NCBI GenBank assembly: GCA_022561875.1
Contig: JADFQJ010000003.1
Location: forward strand, 1-46,159
Origin: Bacteroidota bacterium
GTDB lineage: Bacteria; Bacteroidota; Bacteroidia; Bacteroidales; VadinHA17
Direction: 5' to 3'
DNA: 46,159 nucleotides
Shown: piece by piece, positions 26,174 to 35,576 of the stretch
Layout of the letters: every line of letters starts with the position of its first letter
Position numbering within the stretch: position 1 is the first letter of the stretch
Position numbers and translations under genes: made by a program
Notes under the pieces: generated by a model
What the model was told of the DNA's origin: nothing
The model's database searches: none
What the model saw: only the letters and a program-made list of their open reading frames with translations

Positions 26174-27559
26174 TTAATTGTTATTCAATTGTCCCCTGGC
26201 CAGTGAGGCAAATACTCCTCCAATACATAATACGGTAAATATGATAAATGAAACTTTCATTGCCCGCATAAAATCAATAAAATATTCAGGGCGGATTTCA
26301 ACTTTCCCCAGGAACAGGGAAAACAGCATTAGTGCAACCCCCATGCTGAACATCTGACCTACCATCCGCATGGTGCCAACCGAGCCTGACGCAATACCAT
26401 AATATTTTCGTTCCACGGAGCTCATAATAGCATTTGTGTTCGGAGAGGAAAAAAGGGCATAGCCCATGCCCAGTAAAACAAGGATTAGCAAAAGGGTAAT
26501 AAGAGATGTATTCTCATTAATGAAAGAAAGCATAAATAAACCGATGGAGGAAGCAGCAATTCCCGCAGAAGCAAGAATTCCGGGTTGAATTTTGTCGGAA
26601 AGCCTGCCGCAGAAAGGTGAAAAAACAGCCATAATCACTGGTTGAGCAACAAGAATAAAACCTGCTTCATGCGGCTCCAAACCCTTAATATATTGCAGAT
26701 ACAGACTAAGCATAAACCCTATACCAAATGTTGCACTATAATGGATAAGGGCTGCAAGATTAGAAAAAGCAAAAACACGGCTTCTGCTTAATAATCTTAT
26801 TTCAAACAGAGGTTGTTCTGTATGAAGTTCGCACCAGCCAAATGCTACAATAATTAATAACCCTGCTAAAATAAAAACATATCCCATCCATCCCGGAAAT
26901 TCTGAAAAGCCATACATAATTGAACTTAAACCAAGACCATACAATATCATTCCGCGAAAATCAAATTTTTCTCCCTTTGCATCAGCCCATTCTACTTTTA
27001 GCTTGCTTATTGTGACCCACAGAGTAATAAGTCCGAGAGGTACCATAACAAAGAAAATGCTACGCCATGTGAAATATTGTGTAAGAAGTCCACCCAGTGT
27101 CGGACCGGCAGATAGCCCTGTATAAACTGAAGCCACATTTATGCCCAGTGCCTTACCCCGTTCTCCGGGAGGAAATACGGAGGTGAGAATAGCTACACCG
27201 GTGCCAAATATCATTGCACTGCTGATTCCCTGCAAAACCCTGAATGTGATTAGTAAACCGGTATTGGGAGAAAGTCCGCACAGCAAAGAGGAAAATGTAA
27301 AAAGAAAAATACCATATGTGAAAATCTTTTTGCGCCCGGCGATATCGCCAATACGTCCGAAAGGAAGAAGAAATATAGCCGTGGCAAGGATATATGCAGT
27401 GGCAATCCAGTTGATGGAAATGGCATCAGCATTAAAATCTCTTGCAATGGAGGGCAGGGCAACATTTAGTGCCGATCCCATAAAAGGCGTAAGGAAAGCA
27501 GCGAACGTTGCAACAAATAAAGCAGTCTTTTTAGTGATATTTTGAGGCTGATTTTGCAT
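26174..27559 (-). CDS. MFS transporter, DHA2 (EmrB/QacA-like) family
   Basis: A 461-aa inner-membrane protein with about 14 hydrophobic helices. Motif A is GRIGDIAGRKKIF after the second helix. Motif C, the antiporter signature, appears as GLSAGPTLGGLL in helix 5. MGSALNVALPSIARDF at the N-terminus is typical of the 14-TM drug:H+ antiporters, so export of a small molecule driven by protons is likely. No membrane-fusion partner or TolC is adjacent. It is transcribed ahead of deoC with a 4-nt gap. Substrate unknown. Confidence 0.9.
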   Translation of the reverse strand: MQNQPQNITKKTALFVATFAAFLTPFMGSALNVALPSIARDFNADAISINWIATAYILATAIFLLPFGRIGDIAGRKKIFTYGIFLFTFSSLLCGLSPNTGLLITFRVLQGISSAMIFGTGVAILTSVFPPGERGKALGINVASVYTGLSAGPTLGGLLTQYFTWRSIFFVMVPLGLITLWVTISKLKVEWADAKGEKFDFRGMILYGLGLSSIMYGFSEFPGWMGYVFILAGLLIIVAFGWCELHTEQPLFEIRLLSRSRVFAFSNLAALIHYSATFGIGFMLSLYLQYIKGLEPHEAGFILVAQPVIMAVFSPFCGRLSDKIQPGILASAGIAASSIGLFMLSFINENTSLITLLLILVLLGMGYALFSSPNTNAIMSSVERKYYGIASGSVGTMRMVGQMFSMGVALMLFSLFLGKVEIRPEYFIDFMRAMKVSFIIFTVLCIGGVFASLARGQLNNN

Positions 27560-27607
27560 TTATTTATTCACTTCTTAACTTTTGCCTGTTACGCTTCCCC
27601 GCTTCAA

Positions 27608-28063
27608 TTATATATCTTTATTTCTAGTGTCGATAATTATGGTAACAGGACCATCATTGATCAGTGAGATCTGCATCAGCGCTCCAAATTCACCGGTTTT
27701 TATTTCTTTTCCAGATTGAAGACCAAGTTTTTCCACGAATTTATCATATAAAGGTATAGCCACATCCGGTTTTGCAGCCTTAATATATGATGGTCTGTTT
27801 CCCTTTTTTGTTTTTGCATGAAGAGTAAACTGGCTGATAACCAGGATCTCGCCATCAACATCAGCAACAGATAAATTCATTATTCCTTCTTTATCGTCAA
27901 ATATCCGCAGTTGCACAATTTTTTTGCAAAGCCAGTCGATATCCTCCGTTCCATCACCATTTTCAATTCCGAGAAAAACCAGCAATCCTTTCCCAATCGA
28001 AGATTTGACATTGTTTTGTATTTCGACAGAACATTTTTTGACTTTTTGGATTACAACACGCAT
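27608..28063 (-). CDS. dtd: D-aminoacyl-tRNA deacylase
   Basis: A 151-aa homodimeric proofreader that hydrolyses D-amino acids (and glycine from tRNA-Ala) off tRNA. The diagnostic SQFTLHAKTKKGNRPSY and the Gly-cisPro motif in LINDGPVTIIID are both present, and the start MRVVIQKVKKCSVEI is classical. Normal length. I recall dtd near uvrC and deoC in Bacteroides; here the same genes are in the region but separated, suggesting rearrangement. Confidence 0.96.
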   Translation of the reverse strand: MRVVIQKVKKCSVEIQNNVKSSIGKGLLVFLGIENGDGTEDIDWLCKKIVQLRIFDDKEGIMNLSVADVDGEILVISQFTLHAKTKKGNRPSYIKAAKPDVAIPLYDKFVEKLGLQSGKEIKTGEFGALMQISLINDGPVTIIIDTRNKDI

Positions 28064-28219
28064 AAATAATGAAAAAGAGTTAATACTAAAAAAGATCAGG
28101 AGTACTATGCCGGGGTGACTATTTTTATTATCCTGGTAACAATTTAGATCAAAGCTGTTATTTATGGATTTATCGCAAGTGTTTTTTCTACAGGTTTTTT
28201 TATGTTGGTTGACATTCTT

Positions 28220-29425
28220 TTACATATCAGAGGTCATAATAAAGAAAGGCTTCATTTCAAAGCTGTGATAATATGGGCGAAGCCTTTTTTCATTGTAAAA
28301 AGCTTTAACATCCACAATTTTTTTTGTGCTTGTAATAAGATCAATAGGAACATTGTCATATCTTCCGTTTTTGAGGACAACAAGACGACCGTGAATTTTT
28401 TTCAGGATCAGATCGAGCGCCAGATTACCATAAGCCATTGGGACAATAGAATCGATAGCATCAGGATCACCACCACGCACCATATAACCGAGTTTCTGGT
28501 TAATAGTGTTGATGGTCTTTCCTTTGTTGTATTTTGCAGAAATATTTTTAAGCTCTAATGAAACAAGATCGCCGATACCACCAAGTTTGGCATGCCCGAA
28601 AGCATCTTTTTCACCATTTTCGAAAGTCATTTCCCCACCTTTAAATATTGCTCCTTCTGAAACCAGAACGACAGCATATTTACTTGGATTTTGATTACGG
28701 TCTTCAACAAGAAGTTTTGTGAGCTTATCGATATCAAATTTATATTCCGGAATTACACAGCGGTTGGCAGCGCCTGCCATGGTAGGAAGCATTGCAGTAA
28801 AACCTGCATATCGGCCAAATACTTCCAATACTAAAAACCGTTCATGAGACCCGGCAGAGGTCCGCAGACTGTTAGTCATCTGGATAGTCCTGGTCACACA
28901 TGTGCTGAACCCTATGCAATATTCAGTTCCCGGGACGTCATTATCCATGGTTTTCGGTATGGCGACAACCTTAACACCTTCCTGGTATAGCCGCACTGCA
29001 TAACTTAAAGTATCATCTCCCCCAATGGGTATCAGGTAATCAATCCCAAGCCACTCGAGATTTTTTATTACTTCAGGAGTAAGATCATTAATCTCCTTAT
29101 TATATGTATCTTTTAAATGATCAGGCACCTCACTCTTTTTCATATGACTTGGCCGGGTACGGGATGTATGAAGAAACGTACCGCCGGTTCTGCCTGATTT
29201 ATTAACAATATCATCGGTAAGAACCATGTATGAATCCTTGTTGTTTGCTTTTTTGTCGCGGACCAGCTCGATTATTCCCCCCCATCCTCTTCGTAAACCA
29301 ATCACTTTGTATCCTTCTCGGTTAGCACGGATTGTAATTGCACGAATTGCCGGGTTCAGTCCGGGAACATCACCACCACCGGTAAGAATACCTATTACTC
29401 CATTTGTTTTTTTTATGTTCACCAT
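28220..29425 (-). CDS. 6-phosphofructokinase, residues suggest PPi dependence
   Basis: A 401-aa PFK-family enzyme phosphorylating fructose-6-phosphate. The N-terminal loop GILTGGGDVPGLNPAIRA, the catalytic PKTMDNDVPGTEYCIGFSTCV and FGRYAGFTAM are typical. Phosphoryl-donor choice depends on two positions: ATP enzymes have GGDGS/T and PGTIDND, PPi enzymes GGDD and PKTxDND. This protein has GGDDTLSYA and PKTMDND, the PPi pattern at both places, so it may be a reversible diphosphate--fructose-6-phosphate 1-phosphotransferase. The length fits the longer PFK groups. It is a single gene; flanking spacers hold no recognised control element. Confidence 0.88.
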   Translation of the reverse strand: MVNIKKTNGVIGILTGGGDVPGLNPAIRAITIRANREGYKVIGLRRGWGGIIELVRDKKANNKDSYMVLTDDIVNKSGRTGGTFLHTSRTRPSHMKKSEVPDHLKDTYNKEINDLTPEVIKNLEWLGIDYLIPIGGDDTLSYAVRLYQEGVKVVAIPKTMDNDVPGTEYCIGFSTCVTRTIQMTNSLRTSAGSHERFLVLEVFGRYAGFTAMLPTMAGAANRCVIPEYKFDIDKLTKLLVEDRNQNPSKYAVVLVSEGAIFKGGEMTFENGEKDAFGHAKLGGIGDLVSLELKNISAKYNKGKTINTINQKLGYMVRGGDPDAIDSIVPMAYGNLALDLILKKIHGRLVVLKNGRYDNVPIDLITSTKKIVDVKAFYNEKRLRPYYHSFEMKPFFIMTSDM

Positions 29426-29505
29426 ACAAATTTTTTTTATGTTTCTATAAATCTGTTTTTAAAGCGCAAAACGGGTAAAAATATAAAAAGTAGCTTTATT
29501 TAAAC

Positions 29506-30147
29506 CTAATCATCTTGTGAAATTTGAATAAATTCCTCCGAATAACCGGCATGTGCACTGTTCAATTGCTTCAACCCTTTAAAAAACAAAACAATACCGA
29601 CTGTAATACAAAACAGGAAAAATATGGCATAAAGGATAAACAGGATCATTTGAGAAAGGATGAAAGTTCCCTTGAATTTCTTTTCTGATTGAACAATGTT
29701 CAGCTCCAGATCACTTTTATTGAATGTTTTCATCTTGCTGATAAGTAAATTTGAGCTTTCACGGAATAAGGCATTTAATGAATCAACCATTTTTTCATGC
29801 ACAATTATTTCATGATCGTACATTTGCCTTACCGAGTCGAGCAGTTGTATTTGACCCTGAGCTTTTACCAGCAAATTACTCATTGCCTGGTTGGTTTCAT
29901 TTGAGATAACTATTGCATTGTTCAGTTTCCGGTTCAACTCGTCAACCGTGAGACTCAGGTTTTCCACCTCACGGTTGATAAGTTCGTGGTTAATGGATTG
30001 AAATTTTTCTTCCGCAATTATTTTACTTTTTATGGTCAGCTGGTCGAAACAGGATGCCGACAGTTTTTCAAGCTTAAATGGTAAATAGGTCATACTGAAA
30101 ATGATAAGCAGAAATCCCGAAACAGCGGTATAATTGGTCTTTTTCAT
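29506..30147 (-). CDS. Unknown protein: two TM helices flanking a coiled coil
   Basis: A 213-aa protein I do not recognise. One hydrophobic helix lies at about 8-24 and another at about 165-190 (LSQMILFILYAIFFLFCITVGIVLFF). Between them are about 130 hydrophilic residues rich in Asn, Glu, Leu and Lys with heptad-like spacing, predicted to be a helical bundle or coiled coil, probably outside the membrane. The outline resembles the sensory module of a chemoreceptor or kinase but no signalling domain follows; the cytoplasmic tail is only about 24 residues. The gene starts 3 nt after the M14 carboxypeptidase gene, so the two are likely one operon. Confidence 0.6.
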   Translation of the reverse strand: MKKTNYTAVSGFLLIIFSMTYLPFKLEKLSASCFDQLTIKSKIIAEEKFQSINHELINREVENLSLTVDELNRKLNNAIVISNETNQAMSNLLVKAQGQIQLLDSVRQMYDHEIIVHEKMVDSLNALFRESSNLLISKMKTFNKSDLELNIVQSEKKFKGTFILSQMILFILYAIFFLFCITVGIVLFFKGLKQLNSAHAGYSEEFIQISQDD

Positions 30148-30150
30148 TTT

Positions 30151-31278
30151 TTATCTGAGTTTTGGAAAAATGCTATGAATGGCTTGTAAAACTGACTCTC
30201 CGAGAATCATTGACCTTTCGGGTGACCAGCCGGATACCGGATCAGGCATGTTTTTATTATCCTTGAATGGCATTTCCAGTGTAAGTGAAAGACAATCAAA
30301 CTTATAAGCCACAGCTTTTGAACAAATACTTAAATTAGCATTGCCTGGTTTATCTTTTGGATAACCATGTTCGTCCTGGAAATCGGGAGTAAGAGAAATA
30401 AGTGCGTCAATGAAATCGTTCTGGAGATTTTCAAGCCGGTTTGAAAAACCGGGAATCCCTTCAGTGCCTGAAATAAAATTGCAGGGCAGCCCTTCATCTC
30501 CGTGAATATCCAGGTTAAGGTCAACCCCGGTTTCTTCCATTTTGTTAAACACATGGTAAACCTCCGGACTGTTTTCCGGATCCGGATCACTCCATTCACG
30601 GTTAAGATTGCGCCCTGCACCGTTTGCACGTAAATTTCCGTTGATACTCCCGTCAACATTCATGTTTGGCACAAGATAGAAAACACAATCCGAAAGTAAT
30701 TTCCGGGAAACAGGGTTGTTTTTATCAAGAAGCATTGAAATAAAACCTTCCATAAACCAGGAAGCCATAGGTTCGCCGGGATGCTGACGTGCAATGATCC
30801 ATATTTTCTTCTTCCCTTTTGTGGGTTCGCCGGCTATGAGCATATCGATACTTCTGCCTTCAACAGTATCACCAAGGTTTTCAAGGATACAGTCGTCGGA
30901 TAACTGGGCCCTGTGTAACAGATCAAGAAGTTGTTCGTGAGAATAGGGAGCAAAATATGCGTAGAAAACAGAATTATATTCAGGGGTATGATTTATGGAA
31001 AGCACATTATCATCAAAGCTTGTTGGCACCCTGAACCAGTTTAGCCGGTCGTACGAGGCACAGGCATTATAGTCTTTCCATCCTTCCGGTTCGTATGCTT
31101 CACCGGCATTGATTATATTCAGTTTGCACGGATAACCTGCTGCATCCTGGAGTCTGAAGTAAAACCACTGAAAATAGTCAGCGCCGGTGTCTTTTTCAAT
31201 TTTAAGCTGAATATCATCATTGGTTTTGAGAGAAACTACTTCAATATTGCCTCCGTCAAAACGACTGTTAATTTTCAT
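30151..31278 (-). CDS. M14-family zinc carboxypeptidase (cytosolic carboxypeptidase-like)
   Basis: A 375-aa metallopeptidase. An N-terminal beta-sandwich of about 120 residues (with NAGEAYEPEGWKDYNACAS and WFRVPTSFDD) precedes the peptidase, as in the cytosolic carboxypeptidase (Nna1/AGBL) subfamily. Zinc ligands are His166 and Glu169 in ARQHPGEP and His259 in LDIHGDEG; RANGAGRNLNREW carries the substrate-binding Arg, and the catalytic Glu lies in LTLEMPFKD. There is no signal peptide, so it is predicted to be cytoplasmic. Eukaryotic relatives remove glutamates from tubulin; the bacterial substrate is unknown. Operonic with the two-TM protein downstream. Confidence 0.88.
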   Translation of the reverse strand: MKINSRFDGGNIEVVSLKTNDDIQLKIEKDTGADYFQWFYFRLQDAAGYPCKLNIINAGEAYEPEGWKDYNACASYDRLNWFRVPTSFDDNVLSINHTPEYNSVFYAYFAPYSHEQLLDLLHRAQLSDDCILENLGDTVEGRSIDMLIAGEPTKGKKKIWIIARQHPGEPMASWFMEGFISMLLDKNNPVSRKLLSDCVFYLVPNMNVDGSINGNLRANGAGRNLNREWSDPDPENSPEVYHVFNKMEETGVDLNLDIHGDEGLPCNFISGTEGIPGFSNRLENLQNDFIDALISLTPDFQDEHGYPKDKPGNANLSICSKAVAYKFDCLSLTLEMPFKDNKNMPDPVSGWSPERSMILGESVLQAIHSIFPKLR

Positions 31279-31387
31279 ATGTATGAATTTTTAAGATAAA
31301 ATATGTCGTCCCTGAGGCTAAGGTAAATTATTACCGGATTCTTGCAATAAATATCCGTCTCCGCGGAACAAATTACGAATATAAAAG

Positions 31388-32122
31388 TTACCTGCCTTCA
31401 ACATGGAATAAATTTGTTTTTTTCTCAAGGGTTCTGAGGATAAGCCATATTATTAATCCACTGAAGAAAATGATGATCCATCTTAATTCAGGATAGTAAT
31501 TTCCTGTAATGCGGTAATTTCTAACCAGATCAAGTATAGTAAAGGCAAAAATAATATTGCCAAAACCATTATATTCTCTTTTGAAAATATTTTTCCATGA
31601 AAATGATAAATTACCAGGTGTCCACAAAGAAAATTTTGGCAGGAAAGGAGGAGTTCTCATTGCCCATTCTTCGTAGTTCCTGCCGAATTTTTTTCTAAGA
31701 TATTGTTCCTCTGCAAACATAATCCGTTCATAGTATAGCCAGAAGGCAAGGATAAAAATTACAATGAACCAAAAAGATTCGGTAAAAAGGGCCAGTCCAA
31801 GCCAGATAACAAAATTACCAATGTAAAGCGGATGTCTGACAATCGAATAGGTACCGGTAGTATTCACTTCATCAGCTTTTTGCTCTTTGATGTTCCTTCC
31901 CGATGTGTTTTTTGGTGCTTGTCCGATTGTAAATGCCCGGATACCAAGCCCAATAAAGCTAACAAAAAGAAAAACAAAGTCTGTTACAAGGAAATTACGA
32001 CCGGGATCATAATCTTTCAACAGGAGAATAAAAATACCTGCTGCCAGCATTGCCATCGGAAGATATCCCCTTCTTTTAAAAAGCCAGTTCCCGGATTGTT
32101 CAAACTCTTCTGCTAATGCCAT
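31388..32122 (-). CDS. ICMT/PEMT-like membrane methyltransferase family protein
   Basis: A 244-aa integral membrane protein with about 5-6 hydrophobic helices. The motif YSIVRHPLYIGNFVIWLGLAL and, further on, FAEEQYLRKKFGRNYEEWAMRTPPFLP are the signature of the isoprenylcysteine carboxyl/phospholipid methyltransferase family (RHP...Y, E-E-x-x-L...F-G-x-x-Y), which binds SAM at the membrane interface. A lipid or isoprenoid-type substrate is likely but unspecified. Apparently a single gene. Confidence 0.82.
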   Translation of the reverse strand: MALAEEFEQSGNWLFKRRGYLPMAMLAAGIFILLLKDYDPGRNFLVTDFVFLFVSFIGLGIRAFTIGQAPKNTSGRNIKEQKADEVNTTGTYSIVRHPLYIGNFVIWLGLALFTESFWFIVIFILAFWLYYERIMFAEEQYLRKKFGRNYEEWAMRTPPFLPKFSLWTPGNLSFSWKNIFKREYNGFGNIIFAFTILDLVRNYRITGNYYPELRWIIIFFSGLIIWLILRTLEKKTNLFHVEGR

Positions 32123-32208
32123 GGATCAATGTATTTATCGGAGGTTAAAAGTAAGAAAAAAAATGGTTAAAATTGTGTTCACAAGCTCGCTAACGCCTGG
32201 TTGTAATT

Positions 32209-32241
32209 ATTCTAATAATTTTAAAATTCTAATAATTTTAA
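32209..32241 (+). repeat. 16-bp tandem duplication, 17-bp period
   Basis: ATTCTAATAATTTTAA occurs at 32209-32224 and again at 32226-32241, separated by one base. It lies in the 165-bp spacer between the AlkD-like and ICMT-like genes. Both copies are exact. Confidence 0.6.
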
Positions 32242-32287
32242 TTATTTATCCATAATCCCAATAAAATTTCGTTCTATTTAAACCTGT

Positions 32288-32971
32288 TTAAGAAGTTTTT
32301 CTGTTCATCCACTTCATTGCCTCTTTTTTGCTCAGGAGGGACATTCCGGTTGATTCAACAAATTTTGTCACCCAGTCAGGATTTGTTTTTGAATATTCCC
32401 GTAACACCCATCCTATTGCCTTACGGATGAAGAATTCTTTTGAATCACGGCATTTAAGTATGTTTTGTCTCAGCAATTTTGTATCCAGATCATTTTTATA
32501 CTTAAGTTGAAATAACAGGGCGGTTCTGTTCAGCCACATATTATCAGACGAGATCCATTTTTTGTTCATTTGTTCGATCAATCCGGGGAAGTTGGAAAGA
32601 TGTTTACCGATAAGGTTAGCAGCAATAAAATCAACTGTGTCCCACCACGATTTATTTACGATCAGATATTCAAAAAGTTCAATATCATCCCGAACAAATT
32701 TTTTCATCTGTTTTTCAGCCAGTTCCATTGCAAAATACTGAAACTCCCTTTCCTTGTATCCCCATAATTCTTTCACAATATGTTCAAGGTCACGTTTGTC
32801 AGGCCGGGAGTGTGTTGTAAAGAAATTTCGTGTAACAATTCTGCGTTCAGTAGACTTAATGCCTAAAAATTCGAATTTATTCTTCATATACTTTTTCATA
32901 AAAAAAGCATTATCAGGATCAGCGTTTTCCCTGAAGTGCTTTTCCAGGACTTTCAGATCAAATCTTTCCAT
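32288..32971 (-). CDS. AlkD-like DNA alkylation repair protein
   Basis: A 227-aa all-helical HEAT-like repeat protein of the DNA alkylation repair family, which releases bulky N3/N7-alkylpurines without base flipping. The active-site region SWWDTVDFIAANLIG supplies the expected Trp and Asp, and RKAIGWVLREYSKTNPDWV supplies the second Trp-containing helix. FLGIKSTERR near the N-terminus is also typical. Just downstream of the decarboxylase gene (12-nt gap), so possibly co-transcribed with it, without obvious functional linkage. Confidence 0.9.
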   Translation of the reverse strand: MERFDLKVLEKHFRENADPDNAFFMKKYMKNKFEFLGIKSTERRIVTRNFFTTHSRPDKRDLEHIVKELWGYKEREFQYFAMELAEKQMKKFVRDDIELFEYLIVNKSWWDTVDFIAANLIGKHLSNFPGLIEQMNKKWISSDNMWLNRTALLFQLKYKNDLDTKLLRQNILKCRDSKEFFIRKAIGWVLREYSKTNPDWVTKFVESTGMSLLSKKEAMKWMNRKTS

Positions 32972-32983
32972 AGCTTCCTGTGT

Positions 32984-34417
32984 TTATTCCGGGGTTATAT
33001 TGATAATTTCCTGAGCCGTGGTTATTATCCTTTCCCACGCATTTTCCACATGTTTTTTGGTTACATATGTTTGTGCTGTGACCATCCTCAGGGTATATTT
33101 TTCATCGATTTTTGTGTGGGTAAGGTACAATTTTCCGGATTTGTTCAGATTGTTGAGCAACTCTTCGTTTAAACGATTTACCTTTTGCAATTTCATAGAT
33201 TTATCCGGATTTAATCTAAAGCAGACTGTATTTAATGTAACCGGCGCCATCAGTTCAAAATGCGGATTTTTTTCAATGGCCTGTTTCAACCATTGTGCCA
33301 ATGAAATATGAAGCCTGATTTTTTCCCGGAGGCCGTCTACTCCGAAATTCCGGATAACGAACCATAGCTTCAGCGCCCTGAACCTTCGTCCGAGTGGAAT
33401 ACCCCAATCACGGTAATCATTCACTTCGCCACTGTATTTTGTTTTTAAGTATTCAGGGAGTATTTCAAATGTTTTTATCAGGACTTCTTTATTTTTCACA
33501 AAATAGGCAGAACAATCAAAGTTGGTAAACATCCATTTATGAGGGTTAAAAACAAAACTGTCCACATAATCAATTCCCTCGATCATCCAACGGAATTCGG
33601 GAAGCAGGAGAGCTGTTCCTGCCAGGGCGGCATCGACATGGAGCCATATACCGTGTGTTTCGCAGATTTGTCCGATTTCTTTCAGGGGGTCGATAGCTGT
33701 TGTCCCCGTTGTTCCCAGAGTTGCCACTACACACATTGGCTGGTATCCTTTGTTCAGATCGTCGCGGATAGCTTGTTCAAGTTTGTCCGGATCTAGTTTT
33801 AGCTTATAACCGGTTTCGATCTTAACAAGATTCTCTTTCCCCAATCCGGCTATTTTTACTGCCTTCTCGATCGATGAATGTGTTTCGGCGGAGCAATATA
33901 CCCTGAGCGCTTTTTCGTCCCTCAGACCGCCTCTGTTTGACCTGTAACCGGTTGTTTTTTCCCGGGCAGTAATCAATGCTGCCAGTGTTGCTGTCGAAGC
34001 GGTATCCTGGATAACCCCGTAGAAATATTCAGGCAGGCCAATCATACCTTTCAGCCAGTCCATAACTTTCTCTTCAAGTTCGGCTGCAGCAGGGGATGTT
34101 TCCCATATCATACACTGGGCGCCGATTGTTGCAGTGAGCATTTCGGCCAACACTGACGGATAGCTTGAATTAGCGGGAAAATAGGCGAAAAAGTTAGGAC
34201 TTTGCCAATGGGTTATTCCGGGCATAATAACCTGCTCAAAATCTTTCATAATATCTTCCATCGACTCGCCGGTTTGTGGTGGGCTTTCAGGAATTTTATC
34301 ATATATTTCTCCGGGGTTAACTTTTGATTTTACAGGGAGAGTTTCAACTTTTTCCAGGTAATCAGCCATCCAGTCGGCAATTTCATGGGCATTTTTTCGG
34401 AATTCTTTTATGTTCAT
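32984..34417 (-). CDS. PLP-dependent decarboxylase (aromatic-L-amino-acid decarboxylase type)
   Basis: A group II amino-acid decarboxylase of about 477 aa. I start it at the ATG at 34415-34417 (MNIKEFRKNAHEIADWMADYLE), because this matches the family N-terminus; the upstream extension to 34498 (27 residues) has no family match. The PLP lysine is in VFNPHKWMFTNFDCSAYFV, LHVDAALAG holds the cofactor-binding Asp, and ATLGTTGTTAIDPL, GVIQDTASTATLAALITAR and WQSPNFFAYFPANSSYPS are family hallmarks. Likely substrates are tyrosine, tryptophan or phenylalanine derivatives, but this cannot be resolved from sequence alone. Confidence 0.92.
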   Translation of the reverse strand: MNIKEFRKNAHEIADWMADYLEKVETLPVKSKVNPGEIYDKIPESPPQTGESMEDIMKDFEQVIMPGITHWQSPNFFAYFPANSSYPSVLAEMLTATIGAQCMIWETSPAAAELEEKVMDWLKGMIGLPEYFYGVIQDTASTATLAALITAREKTTGYRSNRGGLRDEKALRVYCSAETHSSIEKAVKIAGLGKENLVKIETGYKLKLDPDKLEQAIRDDLNKGYQPMCVVATLGTTGTTAIDPLKEIGQICETHGIWLHVDAALAGTALLLPEFRWMIEGIDYVDSFVFNPHKWMFTNFDCSAYFVKNKEVLIKTFEILPEYLKTKYSGEVNDYRDWGIPLGRRFRALKLWFVIRNFGVDGLREKIRLHISLAQWLKQAIEKNPHFELMAPVTLNTVCFRLNPDKSMKLQKVNRLNEELLNNLNKSGKLYLTHTKIDEKYTLRMVTAQTYVTKKHVENAWERIITTAQEIINITPE

Positions 34418-34548
34418 TGGTTGTAAATGTTGGACATTAAAGTGTGTTGACGTTATTATGCATAATCGGAACAAACTTTGAACCATAAACACCTTCACTC
34501 TTTATGGCGCGAGCCAAAAAGGAGCTATTGCTTTAGGCAGAAGCGTTG

Positions 34549-35535
34549 TCATTTTTCGAACAGATCCTTAACCTGTTTGGCAACCTGAATTACATCAATA
34601 TCGTTCATGCACCTGAAATGTTTCTTAGGGCATTTTTTATAACCCAATTTTGAGCAAGGCCTGCAATTTAAGTGTTCCACCTGTATGATTCGTGAATCAG
34701 GGTCGGGCTGGTATGGGTACATTCCGAATTCAGGAACGGTATTGCCCCAGAGAGAGATGATCTTTTTCTTAAAAGCTGCGGCAATATGCATTAGTCCGGT
34801 ATCATGACTGATCACAACCTTTGCTTGTTTTATTAAAGAAGCTGATTGGTTAATATTGTACACCCCGCAGGCATTGTAAATTTTTTTGTTTACTGCCTTT
34901 TCAATTTGTTCTCCGGGTTTTTTATCGTTTTCATCACCAAGCAGAATTGCAGGAAGATCAATATTTATAATTAACGAGATAATATTTTCAACAGGCATGC
35001 GTTTTGTAGCATGATTTGCACCAATAGCAAAAACGATAAATCCATCATGAAATTCAGCAGGTAATGATCTGGTGTTTACATAGTCCTGTTCGGGCAGAAA
35101 AAAATCCAGACCCGTACCATCATTAACAACATCGAAGGTTTTGACAGTATCAAGATACCTGTCAACAATATTAATATCAGGCATCCGGTTTATTTTCAGA
35201 TGTACAAGCAACCATTTATTGAAATTCTGCTTATGTAAAGAGAACGGTATGGCCTTAATCCTGAATTTTACCAGCGAACTCCTGATATTATTATGCAGGT
35301 CGATAATATAGTCAAAATTTTCTGCTTTTAATTTTGCAATAGTCCGGTTTAGATCATCATCAAACTCATGAACTTTATCAATATAAGGACTGGAGGCAAC
35401 AAGTGTGCTGAATTTCTTTTTTACGAGATAATGAACCCGGGCTGCTTCAACCTGTTTTTTCAGGCATCTGATAACAGGAGAGGTTAATACAATATCCCCG
35501 ATCGAACTAAAACGTATTATGAGAAATTTAACCAA
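34549..35535 (-). CDS. Glycosyltransferase family 9 (heptosyltransferase-like)
   Basis: A 328-aa GT-B enzyme. FLIIRFSSIGDIVLTSPVIRCLK at the N-terminus and SHDTGLMHIAAAFKKKIISLWGNTVPEFGMYPY towards the C-terminus are the GT9 signatures, used by ADP-heptose:LPS heptosyltransferases. A Cys-rich tail (LNCRPCSKLGYKKCPKKHFRCM) is common in Bacteroidota members. The start is TTG (35533-35535); the family N-terminus begins immediately after it. Expected at the cytoplasmic face in LPS core assembly; acceptor unknown, no LPS cluster nearby. Confidence 0.9.
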   Translation of the reverse strand: MVKFLIIRFSSIGDIVLTSPVIRCLKKQVEAARVHYLVKKKFSTLVASSPYIDKVHEFDDDLNRTIAKLKAENFDYIIDLHNNIRSSLVKFRIKAIPFSLHKQNFNKWLLVHLKINRMPDINIVDRYLDTVKTFDVVNDGTGLDFFLPEQDYVNTRSLPAEFHDGFIVFAIGANHATKRMPVENIISLIINIDLPAILLGDENDKKPGEQIEKAVNKKIYNACGVYNINQSASLIKQAKVVISHDTGLMHIAAAFKKKIISLWGNTVPEFGMYPYQPDPDSRIIQVEHLNCRPCSKLGYKKCPKKHFRCMNDIDVIQVAKQVKDLFEK

Positions 35536-35576
35536 AATATTATAGTACGTAAAGCAGGAGTTAAAAATTTTAGGAA

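Noticed and set aside
27141-27545. Plus-strand open frame of 134 codons
   Set aside because: Antisense to the MFS transporter N-terminal half; no signals of its own.
28245-28290. Stem AGGCTTC ... GAAGCCT followed by a T run on the plus strand, looking like an intrinsic terminator
   Set aside because: It lies inside the phosphofructokinase coding region, on the antisense side, with a loop of about 26 nt and no plus-strand gene ending before it.
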